5,583 nucleotides of DNA from Caryophanales bacterium UBA6448 (GTDB taxonomy: Bacteria > Bacillota_I > Bacilli_A > RF39 > UBA660): contig DJOC01000094.1 in the NCBI GenBank assembly GCA_002439555.1, positions 4,727-10,309 on the forward strand, read 5' to 3'. Numbering within the stretch: the stretch's first letter is position 1; each line of letters opens with the position of its first letter. A program made the position numbers and the translations under genes. Shown here one piece after another: positions 1-5,583 of the stretch. The notes beneath the pieces were generated by a model. The model did no database searches. It worked only from the letters and a program-made list of their open reading frames with translations, and was not told the origin of the DNA.

Positions 1-596
1 GTGGGTATTTATTTGCTAAAGCATTTATGAAAACAAAATCTAATACAAATAATACTGAATTTACGGAGCAAACAAAACAAGAAAGAATAAATAGTTTAAA
101 TTCTCAAATCGATGAGGAAAAAACTATTCTTGAAACTAAAAAAGAGGAATTGAAAGCAAAAGGACTTAAAGATAACCCGGATTATCAAAGTGGTGAAGCA
201 TATGATTTATATATAATTATTAATGCACTTGATCCTAGTTTCCCACATTGTGATTTTGATGAATATAAAACAAATGCAATAACCTCTAAATACTGTTCTT
301 TAAAAGAAGAATTAAAAAATGTTGAAAAACAAAAAGATAATGATAAAACTGCAAATTTAATATTTGGTGCATTTGAATTTATGCCTGCAGTTATGATTTT
401 ATTGATTACTTTAGGAATATCTATTAATTTATTCTATGTAGCAAATAAAAGAAAAATAACAGCATTTCATGCACAACAGGTTATGCCTATTGCAGACGAA
501 ATGATAGATAAAGCAACTCCAACAATTGCTAAAAGTGTTGGTAAAATAGCAGAATCTATTAAAGATAGTATAAATAATGAAGATATTAAGAAATAA
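1..596 (+). CDS. Membrane protein of unknown function with coiled coil and C-terminal amphipathic tail, 5' end outside the window
   Basis: I do not recognise a named family. The first ATG is at 27, but it has no Shine-Dalgarno sequence in front and the frame stays open to the left edge, adding GYLFAKAF before the Met; the true start is probably upstream. Numbering from that Met, the visible 189 residues comprise a charged stretch likely to form a coiled coil (about 15-45), a central part with two cysteines (C75, C90), a second charged helix (92-107), one clear hydrophobic membrane segment (about 111-139) ending in KRK, and a roughly 45-residue amphipathic tail rich in Ala, Ile and Lys. The tail's MPxADEMxDKATPTIAKSVGKIAESIK pattern resembles C-terminal tails I recall from small Firmicutes membrane proteins, but I cannot name them. 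By the positive-inside rule the tail is cytoplasmic, so the cysteine-bearing region would be outside if a first membrane segment lies upstream. A terminator follows 18 bases after the stop. Confidence 0.7.
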   Translation, partial: GYLFAKAFMKTKSNTNNTEFTEQTKQERINSLNSQIDEEKTILETKKEELKAKGLKDNPDYQSGEAYDLYIIINALDPSFPHCDFDEYKTNAITSKYCSLKEELKNVEKQKDNDKTANLIFGAFEFMPAVMILLITLGISINLFYVANKRKITAFHAQQVMPIADEMIDKATPTIAKSVGKIAESIKDSINNEDIKK

Positions 597-614
597 TTTA
601 TTTTAAAACAATCT

Positions 615-636
615 AGGACGATATGTCCTTTTTTTT
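615..636 (+). terminator. Rho-independent terminator after the membrane protein gene
   Basis: A 5-bp stem AGGAC/GTCCT (615-619 with 625-629) closes a five-base loop GATAT and runs straight into eight T residues (629-636). It lies 18 bases after the stop codon at 594-596, so it fits the end of that transcript. The stem is short, but the T run is long. The same unit recurs after the KilA-N gene. Confidence 0.8.
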
Positions 637-657
637 AATATAAAATTATGGTAAAAT
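629..657 (+). promoter_or_regulatory. Probable extended -10 promoter of the KilA-N gene
   Basis: TAAAAT at 652-657 is preceded by TGG (649-651), the extended -10 arrangement. A 17-base spacer would put the -35 at 629-634, which is only the terminator's T run and matches TTGACA poorly; the extended -10 would have to compensate. Transcription would begin near 664, leaving a leader of about 39 bases before the GTG start at 703. Confidence 0.5.
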
Positions 658-687
658 CGTATTAGATAAAAGTGTATAACTAGTCTA

Positions 688-705
688 GAAAGGAGCATAC
701 TTGTG
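688..705 (+). promoter_or_regulatory. Ribosome binding site that sets the GTG start of the KilA-N gene
   Basis: GAAAGGAG at 688-695 is the strongest Shine-Dalgarno sequence in the window. It lies seven bases before GTG at 703-705. No ATG in this frame lies at a comparable distance, so the GTG is taken as the start. Confidence 0.8.
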
Positions 706-1593
706 AAAAATAATATAATTCAATCAGAGATTGATGTTAAAGGTAGTAAAATAAATGTTGTTAGAGTTGATGGCTATGAATATATATCACTTACTGATCT
801 AACAAAAACTCAAAATGATGAAGCACCGGCAGATGTTGTTAAAAATTGGTTAAGAAATAAAGAAACAATATCTTTTCTAGGCGTTTGGGAAGAATTAAAT
901 AATGAAAATTTTAAAGTGGTCGAATTCGATCAGTTTAAAAATGAAGCAGGAAGACATGCTTTTACTATGTCTCCACAAAAATGGATTAGAGAAACTAACG
1001 CTATTGGTATTATTTCAAAATCTGGTAAATATGGTGGTGGAACATTTGCAAGAAGTGATATCGCATTTGAGTTTGCTAGTTGGATTAGTCCAGAGTTCAA
1101 GTTATATTTAATTAAAGAATTTGAAAGATTAAAAAGAAATGAGACATATCAAGAAAAAATAGAATGGCATGCAAACCGATTATTATCAAAATTAAATTAT
1201 GTCGTTCATACTGATGCAATTAAAAAATATATTGTTCCTGCTTTAACAGAACAACAAATTAAATTTGTGTATGCAAATGAGGCAGATGTATTAAATGTTG
1301 CTTTATTTGGTATGACTGCTAAAGAATGGAGGGAAAATAATTCAGAACTTGCTAAAAATGGGAATATGAGGGATTATACTGATCTACTTCATTTAATTAT
1401 TTTAAATAATTTGGAGAATACTAATGCCGAATTGATTAGAATGAATGTAAAACAATCAGATAGATTAATTCAACTAAATGAGTCAGCAAGAAATCAAATG
1501 GATGCATTAAAGAATAATAAAAATATTAAAGAACTAGAAGTATTACAACAGCAAGTTAATGAAGATAATAAATATTTAATTGAAAATAAATAA
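703..1593 (+). CDS. KilA-N domain-containing protein
   Basis: This is a 296-residue stand-alone KilA-N protein. The KilA-N domain, named after phage P1 KilA, is a DNA-binding fold common in phages and large DNA viruses and scattered through bacterial genomes; no specific role is established for this type. The domain spans about residues 10-145, with the diagnostic SLTDLTK near 29-35 and GKYGGGTFARSDIAFEFASW at 108-127. A second conserved block (about 190-245) carries LNVALFGMTAKEW and NMRDYTDLLHL...LENTNAELI, which I know as the usual C-terminal part of chromosomal KilA-N proteins, so the gene looks full length. Residues 245-293 are charged and probably coiled coil, suggesting oligomerisation. 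It starts with GTG behind a strong ribosome binding site, has its own promoter and terminator, and stands alone between near-identical repeats. A regulatory DNA-binding role or antirepressor-like phage origin is inference. No integrase or other phage gene is visible. Confidence 0.9.
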   Translation: MKNNIIQSEIDVKGSKINVVRVDGYEYISLTDLTKTQNDEAPADVVKNWLRNKETISFLGVWEELNNENFKVVEFDQFKNEAGRHAFTMSPQKWIRETNAIGIISKSGKYGGGTFARSDIAFEFASWISPEFKLYLIKEFERLKRNETYQEKIEWHANRLLSKLNYVVHTDAIKKYIVPALTEQQIKFVYANEADVLNVALFGMTAKEWRENNSELAKNGNMRDYTDLLHLIILNNLENTNAELIRMNVKQSDRLIQLNESARNQMDALKNNKNIKELEVLQQQVNEDNKYLIENK

Positions 1594-1634
1594 AATTCAT
1601 TAATTAAGACTAATAATTTCACAATGTGGAACTA

Positions 1635-1653
1635 TTTACTTTATTAAAGTAAA
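1635..1653 (+). other. AT-rich 8-bp hairpin after the KilA-N gene
   Basis: TTTACTTT (1635-1642) and AAAGTAAA (1646-1653) are perfect inverted copies around a three-base loop ATT. It lies between the KilA-N stop codon and the main terminator. It is not directly followed by a T run and has only one G/C pair per arm, so it is a poor terminator alone. It might protect the 3' end of the message or be the remnant of an older junction. Confidence 0.4.
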
Positions 1654-1664
1654 AAGAATTTTTT

Positions 1665-1687
1665 AAGGACTATATGTCCTTTTTTTT
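1665..1687 (+). terminator. Rho-independent terminator after the KilA-N gene
   Basis: A 6-bp stem AAGGAC/GTCCTT (1665-1670 with 1676-1681) closes the loop TATAT and runs into eight T residues (1680-1687, the first two belonging to the stem). It lies about 70 bases after the stop codon. It separates the KilA-N transcript from the cca operon that starts just downstream. Confidence 0.8.
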
Positions 1688-1708
1688 AGTATAAAATTAT
1701 GTTAAAAT
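1666..1708 (+). repeat. Terminator-promoter direct repeat, right copy
   Basis: This is the second copy of the 43-base unit at 615-657, identical at 40 positions and in the same orientation, 1051 bases further on. The T run has the same length in both copies. Together the copies enclose the KilA-N gene with its leader and 3' untranslated region. Confidence 0.85.
1680..1708 (+). promoter_or_regulatory. Probable extended -10 promoter of the cca-dnaD-nth operon
   Basis: TAAAAT at 1703-1708 is preceded by TGT (1700-1702), an extended -10. A 17-base spacer puts the -35 at 1680-1685, inside the terminator's T run, so no real -35 consensus exists. Transcription would start near 1713-1716, on top of the GGAGAG ribosome binding site (1715-1720). 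The leader would then be only about ten bases. Confidence 0.45.
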
Positions 1709-1723
1709 ATTTACGGAGAGATT

Positions 1724-2812
1724 ATGGATAAAATTATAAAAAATATTCTAAAGAAAATTGAAAGTGAAGGATATGAAGCCTACATAGTAGGTGGTTTTGT
1801 TCGTGATTATCTACTTAAAAAAAACTCTTATGATGTTGATATATGTACAAATGCTAAACCTAAAGATTTAATTCATCTTTTTAATGTAAAACAAAATCTT
1901 AATAATTATGGTGGGCTTAATATGAAAATAAAAAAATATAATATTGATATAACAACATATAGAAAAGAAAAAAAATATGACAAGAGAAAACCCATTGAAA
2001 TAGAATATGTTAGTAATTTACTCGAAGATATTAATCGTAGAGACTTTACAATTAACTCAATATGTTTAGATAAAAATGATAAGATATTAGATTTATTAAA
2101 TGGTAGGGAAGATCTTAAAAATGGCATTATAAGATCACTTGGCAACCCTGATGATAAATTTACCGAGGATCCCCTTAGAATGCTTCGAGCAATAAGATTT
2201 GCTAGCATACTAGATTTTGATATTGAGGAAAATACTTATAATGCAATTATAAATAATTATGAAAAAGTTAGTACTTTAAGTCCAAAAAGGATTAAGGAAG
2301 AACTTATTAAGATTTTATCTAATAAAAACTTTAAAAAAGGTTTAAATCTTTTAGATAATACAAAAATTAGTGAAGTCATAGGACTTAAATATAATGAAGA
2401 TATAACTTTTACTGTGGATATTTTAGGTATGCTTTCCCAAATAGAGGTAAAACAAATTGAATATACTAAAGAGGAAAAAGATAATATTGCTAAAATTAAG
2501 GAAATAATAAAACAAAGCAGAATTAATAACTTTACCTTATTTAATTATGGATTATATCTTTCTTATGTAGCCGGTGAAATGCTTCATACAAATAAACAAA
2601 CTATCAACAAAATTTATAAAAATCTTCCGATAAAAAGTATGAAAGATATTGATATTACTGGTAAAGAGGTAATGGTGCTTTTAGATCTTGAACCCTCAAA
2701 AAAGGTAAGTGAAATAATAAATGATGTAAAAATCCAAATTTTAAAGGGAAATTTAAAAAATAAAAAAAATGAAATTAAAAAATATATAATAGGTAGGTAC
2801 AAAAATGAATAA
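1724..2812 (+). CDS. cca: CCA-adding enzyme (tRNA nucleotidyltransferase), class II
   Basis: The enzyme adds or repairs the 3'-terminal CCA of tRNAs from CTP and ATP without a nucleic-acid template, in the cytoplasm. The N-terminal half carries the class II nucleotidyltransferase motifs: VGGFVRD (22-28), the metal-binding pair DVD (37-39), NRRDFTIN (104-111) and EDPLRMLRAIRFA (148-160), the region that selects C or A in this family. The rest is a helical body and tail with weaker conservation and no HD motif that I can see. At 362 residues it is somewhat shorter than the roughly 400-residue Bacillus enzyme, mostly at the C-terminus. GGAGAG at 1715-1720 supports the ATG at 1724. It is the first gene of the operon, and its end overlaps dnaD by 8 bases. 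Poly(A) polymerase shares these motifs, but the Bacillota context and the absence of a second homologue in view favour Cca. Confidence 0.93.
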   Translation: MDKIIKNILKKIESEGYEAYIVGGFVRDYLLKKNSYDVDICTNAKPKDLIHLFNVKQNLNNYGGLNMKIKKYNIDITTYRKEKKYDKRKPIEIEYVSNLLEDINRRDFTINSICLDKNDKILDLLNGREDLKNGIIRSLGNPDDKFTEDPLRMLRAIRFASILDFDIEENTYNAIINNYEKVSTLSPKRIKEELIKILSNKNFKKGLNLLDNTKISEVIGLKYNEDITFTVDILGMLSQIEVKQIEYTKEEKDNIAKIKEIIKQSRINNFTLFNYGLYLSYVAGEMLHTNKQTINKIYKNLPIKSMKDIDITGKEVMVLLDLEPSKKVSEIINDVKIQILKGNLKNKKNEIKKYIIGRYKNE

Positions 2813-3443
2813 AGACAACAAAAAATTTATAATTGAGACCCTTTTTCTAAAGGAGGCATTAAAATATAATTTAACCTTGAAAGAGTTTATAATTTTAATG
2901 TATTTTGATAATGATTATGATTTAACTTTTGATGTAAAAAAAATATCTAAAGCAACTTGTTTATCTGAAAATGATACTTTAATAGCCTTTAATAGTTTAC
3001 TTACAAAAAAATTAATTAAATTAAATCAAATTAAAAATGAAGGTGGAAAACTTGTTGATAAAGTTTCTTTAGAGAATTTTTATAACAATTTAAAAGAAAC
3101 AATCGATTTAGAAAAAGAGGAAAAGAATGAAAATAGTATCTTCTTTAAATTTCAAGAAAAGTTTGGTAAAAGTTTATCTGGAATGGACTATGAAATAATA
3201 AATGCTTGGCTATCTAAGGGTTTTAGTGAATCGCTTATTCTCGAGGCACTTGATGAGGCCATTAAAAATGATGCACCATCACTTCGATATATTGATAAAG
3301 TATTATTTAAATGGAATAAAAATGGATATAAAGGTAAGGAAGAATTAGAAAAAATACTTAAAAATGAAGATAAAAAATATGAGGAACCTAAAAACTTTGA
3401 AACAAGTGTTTTAGAGTATAATTGGTTAGATGATGATAACTAA
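2805..3443 (+). CDS. dnaD: DNA replication initiation protein DnaD
   Basis: DnaD is a primosome protein of low-GC Gram-positives; with DnaA, DnaB and DnaI it helps remodel origin DNA and load the replicative helicase, and it also acts in replication restart. At 212 residues the length is close to the usual 200-230. The N-terminal winged-helix domain, which oligomerises, covers about residues 8-92, and a charged linker spans 96-110. The C-terminal DNA-binding domain covers about 112-175, with the characteristic LRYIDKVLFKWNKNG (160-174), including Y162, I163 and W170. The protein ends in YNWLDDDN, an ending I associate with DnaD of Bacilli. The start overlaps the end of cca, with only a weak AGGTAGG at 2791-2797, so translation is probably coupled to cca. 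The 3' end overlaps nth by 14 bases. Confidence 0.92.
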   Translation: MNKDNKKFIIETLFLKEALKYNLTLKEFIILMYFDNDYDLTFDVKKISKATCLSENDTLIAFNSLLTKKLIKLNQIKNEGGKLVDKVSLENFYNNLKETIDLEKEEKNENSIFFKFQEKFGKSLSGMDYEIINAWLSKGFSESLILEALDEAIKNDAPSLRYIDKVLFKWNKNGYKGKEELEKILKNEDKKYEEPKNFETSVLEYNWLDDDN

Positions 3444-4047
3444 TTTAAGAGAAAATTTGGATTTCTATATTCCAAACCCTAGATGTGAACTAGATTATAA
3501 TAAAGATTATGAACTTTTAATATCGGTAATGCTTTCTGCTCAAACAACTGATAAAAGAGTAAATGAAGTAACTAAAGAGTTATATAAATATGATTTAAAG
3601 AAACTAGCATCTTTAGATGTAAAGAAAATAGAAAATATTATTAAACCTTTAGGGTCATATCATAAGAAAGCACAGTTTGTTAAGAGGGTTAGTAACATTT
3701 TATTAACAAAATATAATGCAGTAGTTCCAAATAATAGAGAAGAGTTAGAAAAGATGCCTGGAGTAGGTAGAAAAACCACGAATGTAGTTTTATCAGAACT
3801 ATTTGATGTTCCTACAATGGCGGTGGATACCCACGTAGAAAGAGTTTCAAAAAGGCTTGGACTTGCTAGTAAAAATGATGATGTTTTAAAAATAGAGAAA
3901 AAGTTATCTAAAATCTTTGATAAAAGTGAATATAATAAAGTTAATCATCAACTTCTTTTATTTGGCAGATATTATTGTAAAGCAAAAAATCCATTATGTG
4001 AAAATTGTAAGATTGATTGTAAGTATAAAAAAACAAGGAAAATTTAA
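3430..4047 (+). CDS. nth: Endonuclease III (DNA glycosylase/AP lyase)
   Basis: The enzyme removes oxidised pyrimidines such as thymine glycol and cleaves the DNA at the abasic site by beta-elimination, the first step of base-excision repair. The 205-residue protein is of normal length. The helix-hairpin-helix lies at about 106-123 (LEKMPGVGRKTTNVVLSE) with catalytic Lys115. Catalytic Asp133 sits in AVDTHVERVSKRLGL. SVMLSAQTTD (32-41) is the family's N-terminal signature. Four cysteines (183, 190, 193, 197) form the C-terminal 4Fe-4S site, spaced C-x6-C-x2-C-x3-C; the classic last gap is x5, so this loop is two residues shorter. ATGs at 3430 and 3433 are both possible starts. No strong ribosome binding site precedes either, and both lie inside dnaD, which suggests coupled translation. 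The stop codon lies in the loop of the downstream terminator. Confidence 0.95.
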   Translation: MMITNLRENLDFYIPNPRCELDYNKDYELLISVMLSAQTTDKRVNEVTKELYKYDLKKLASLDVKKIENIIKPLGSYHKKAQFVKRVSNILLTKYNAVVPNNREELEKMPGVGRKTTNVVLSELFDVPTMAVDTHVERVSKRLGLASKNDDVLKIEKKLSKIFDKSEYNKVNHQLLLFGRYYCKAKNPLCENCKIDCKYKKTRKI

Positions 4048-4058
4048 TCCTTGTTTTT
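4029..4058. terminator. Shared bidirectional terminator between nth and the penicillin-binding protein gene
   Basis: AAAAACAAGGA (4029-4039) and TCCTTGTTTTT (4048-4058) are perfect 11-base inverted copies around an eight-base loop. The run of A on the left and T on the right gives each strand a terminator-like U tail. The left arm encodes the last residues of Nth, the loop holds the nth stop codon (4045-4047), and the right arm reaches the first two bases of the opposing gene's stop codon (4057-4059). Confidence 0.85.
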
Positions 4059-5583
4059 AATTTAGGCCAGTATCTTTGTTATTATCCTTATCATTATCTT
4101 TACCATTATCAGGGTTAACTATATCATCAATAGTGGAATCTGTTTTGGTAGTAACATTAATAATTAAGCCATCAGATTGATTTGCCTTAAAGATTGAATA
4201 ACTTGATTTAATAATAAATTTATATGATTTTCCACCCTCTAAAGTTTGTTTATAACTTGTTCCTTCAGTGAAGGTTAATTCTTTTAAAGAACCATCATCA
4301 TTTTGCATATAAACTTCATAACCTTGTTTGCCAATATAATTATTGTTATATTCAATTCTTTTTTCATAATATTTTGTAGCAAATGATGCATAATTATCGT
4401 TAAAATAATTTTGTAAATATGTACTATTTATTGCATCTGGAGTTTTAATCCCTGTCCAAGAAAGTGTAACTTCATTACCATTATAACTTGCTTTTCCTCC
4501 GGTAGGGGCCTCAAGTTTTTGGTATCTTATTGATGTTTCAGTAGGTTCTGTTCCTTCCTTGAATAATTCGGTCATTCTCATATCTTCAGGAGTATACTCA
4601 CTTGCTAGCATTAAAGGTACTGTTTCTTTTTCAACTTCTACACTTATTACACCTGAAGGTCTTTTAAATGTTTTATTTGTACTATAAATATTTCTTGCAA
4701 GAGCTTCCATTATTCTACTTCTTGCGGTCCAACCCGTATTAGTATTCATATAATAATCAGTTCTATGTCTATCATATCCATACCATAGAGCAATAGAGTA
4801 TTCTGGATTATATGTAATGTTCCAAGAGTCTGGAATTAAATCAGCAGGTAAGTTTTGGGCTTTTTGTGTTGCAGCATCAAGGTTTGTTGTACCTGTTTTA
4901 CCCGCAACTTCCGTACCGCTTATTCTTATTGAACCAGACCAACTGTCTCTAACTGTATCAACTAAGACATTAGTAATCATATAGGATGTTTCTTCACTTA
5001 TAACTTTTTCTTTTGTATATTTATTTTCATATGTAGTTCCATCTTCGAAAATAACTTTTGTAAATGAGTAAGGTTTAATGTAATATCCGCCTCTGCCAAA
5101 TACAGCATAAGCAGCACTCATTTCAAGTGGGTTAGTTCCATTGAAACCACCTATTGAGGCTGATTCATATAATGTTGAACCATAATCAATTCCTACACTA
5201 TGAACAAAATTTTCAATTAAACTTTGATCTTTTGCCACTACTTTTTGGAATGCTTGTAAGGCAGTTACGTTTCTTGAACCAATAAGACCTTGTCTTAAAG
5301 TAATCATTCCTTGATATTTTCTATCGGCATCATTAATTGATTGACCTGTTGAATATGTATAAGGTTCATCGAAGAAATAATCTCCTGGAGAACCATTTAG
5401 ATATTCAATATAAGGCGCATAGTCAAATAATGGTTTTGCTGTAGAACCTGGTTGACGATTAATATCTGTTGCACGATTTAATCCTCTTGCACCATAATTT
5501 CTACCCCCAGAAAGAGCAATCACAGAACCATCTTCGATTGAGGTAATTGCAGTTCCTTCTTGGTCATAATCATTATAAAACTT
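4057..5583 (-). CDS. ponA: Class A penicillin-binding protein, C-terminal part (transpeptidase and FN3-like domain), 5' end outside the window
   Basis: Class A penicillin-binding proteins polymerise and cross-link peptidoglycan on the outer face of the membrane. The visible 508 residues are the transpeptidase half; the frame is open to the right edge, so the membrane anchor, glycosyltransferase domain and transpeptidase start are missing. Counting from the edge, all three penicilloyl-transferase motifs are present: RQPGSTAKP with catalytic Ser47 and Lys50, SRN (103-105) and AGKTGTTN (227-234). GGRNYGARGLNRATD and SIGGFNGTNPLEMSAAYAVFG are typical of the PonA/PBP1a group. Beyond about residue 355 follows a fibronectin-III-like domain (VTLSW, GYEVYMQ, GGKSYKFIIKSSYS) with an approximately 40-residue Asn/Tyr-rich insert (380-418), then an Asp/Asn/Lys tail. 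A GTG at 5521-5523 could look like a start but lies inside the domain. The gene converges on nth and shares its terminator. The symbol follows Bacillus; pbp1A would also fit. Confidence 0.93.
   Translation of the reverse strand, partial: KFYNDYDQEGTAITSIEDGSVIALSGGRNYGARGLNRATDINRQPGSTAKPLFDYAPYIEYLNGSPGDYFFDEPYTYSTGQSINDADRKYQGMITLRQGLIGSRNVTALQAFQKVVAKDQSLIENFVHSVGIDYGSTLYESASIGGFNGTNPLEMSAAYAVFGRGGYYIKPYSFTKVIFEDGTTYENKYTKEKVISEETSYMITNVLVDTVRDSWSGSIRISGTEVAGKTGTTNLDAATQKAQNLPADLIPDSWNITYNPEYSIALWYGYDRHRTDYYMNTNTGWTARSRIMEALARNIYSTNKTFKRPSGVISVEVEKETVPLMLASEYTPEDMRMTELFKEGTEPTETSIRYQKLEAPTGGKASYNGNEVTLSWTGIKTPDAINSTYLQNYFNDNYASFATKYYEKRIEYNNNYIGKQGYEVYMQNDDGSLKELTFTEGTSYKQTLEGGKSYKFIIKSSYSIFKANQSDGLIINVTTKTDSTIDDIVNPDNGKDNDKDNNKDTGLN

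Larger units (their letters stand above)
615..657 (+). repeat. Terminator-promoter direct repeat, left copy
   Basis: These 43 bases match 1666-1708 at 40 positions, in the same orientation and without gaps. The differences are G/T in the hairpin loop (620), A/G at 638 and G/T at 651. The repeat holds the hairpin, the T run and the TGnTAAAAT -10 element. The similarity ends just past the -10 box, so the downstream leaders differ. Whether this is a genome-wide intergenic element or a duplication specific to this locus cannot be told from the window. Confidence 0.85.

Noticed and set aside
680..688. CTAGTCTAG in the KilA-N leader, a possible operator for autoregulation
   Set aside because: The symmetry is only four bases per arm and does not extend outward; in such an AT-rich leader this can arise by chance, and there is no second site to support it.
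597..702. Riboswitch or structured small RNA between the membrane-protein and KilA-N genes
   Set aside because: The only convincing structure is the short terminator; the remaining leader of about 40 bases is too short and AT-rich to fit any riboswitch class I know.
902..1111. Open reading frame within the KilA-N gene in another frame
   Set aside because: It lies wholly inside a well-supported domain-coding gene, has no ribosome binding site and its translation shows no recognisable feature.
1906..2208. Minus-strand reading frame opposite cca
   Set aside because: It is antisense to the conserved catalytic region of Cca; its hydrophobic translation simply mirrors the Lys- and Asn-rich codons of the real gene. 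The same holds for the frame at 2614-2802.
1724..4047. Mollicute-type genetic code (TGA read as Trp), suggested by the strong AT bias
   Set aside because: Tryptophan positions such as W135 and W170 of DnaD are TGG, no gene has an in-frame TGA, and a penicillin-binding protein argues for a walled cell.
5521..5523. GTG as the start of the penicillin-binding protein gene
   Set aside because: The frame continues without a stop to the window edge, and the upstream residues (KFYNDYDQEGTAITSIEDGS) read as normal transpeptidase sequence, so the gene is cut by the window rather than truncated.
1..5583. CRISPR array, toxin-antitoxin pair, insertion sequence or known defence operon
   Set aside because: There are no spaced repeats beyond the two 43-base copies, no transposase or nuclease-effector motifs, and no small paired genes.

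Overview
The window is very AT-rich by eye and comes from a low-GC, walled member of the Bacillota. It most resembles Bacilli or one of the uncultured Erysipelotrichales/RF39-like gut lineages, but the sequence does not fix the taxon. The evidence is the co-directional cca-dnaD-nth block, DnaD itself (a replication-initiation protein of low-GC Gram-positives), and a class A penicillin-binding protein next door. The penicillin-binding protein rules out a wall-less mollicute. Tryptophan is read from TGG and no gene contains an in-frame TGA, so the standard bacterial code fits.

Left region (1-1723): the window opens inside a gene for a membrane protein of unknown function. Its frame is open to the left edge and it ends at 596. 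A short terminator and an extended -10 promoter follow, then a stand-alone KilA-N domain gene (703-1593, GTG start), then a second terminator-promoter unit. The two terminator-promoter units match at 40 of 43 positions in direct orientation, so they bracket the KilA-N gene. This makes the gene look like a cassette placed between the membrane-protein gene and the cca operon, and it is the most interesting structural feature here.

Central region (1724-4047): cca (CCA-adding tRNA nucleotidyltransferase), dnaD (primosome component) and nth (endonuclease III) overlap end to start by 8 and 14 bases, so they are almost certainly one translationally coupled operon. It links tRNA maturation, replication initiation and base-excision repair. 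The dnaD-nth pair beside a class A penicillin-binding protein gene is a familiar neighbourhood in Bacilli.

Right region (4048-5583): nth meets a convergent gene on the minus strand, the C-terminal part of a class A penicillin-binding protein (PonA/PBP1a type). It has a complete transpeptidase motif set and a fibronectin-III-like tail; its N-terminal half lies beyond the right edge. An 11-bp hairpin overlaps the 3' ends of both genes and can terminate transcription from both sides.

I see no CRISPR array, tRNA, rRNA, transposase or recognisable defence system. The accessory part is the KilA-N gene with its flanking repeats, plus the unidentified membrane protein.
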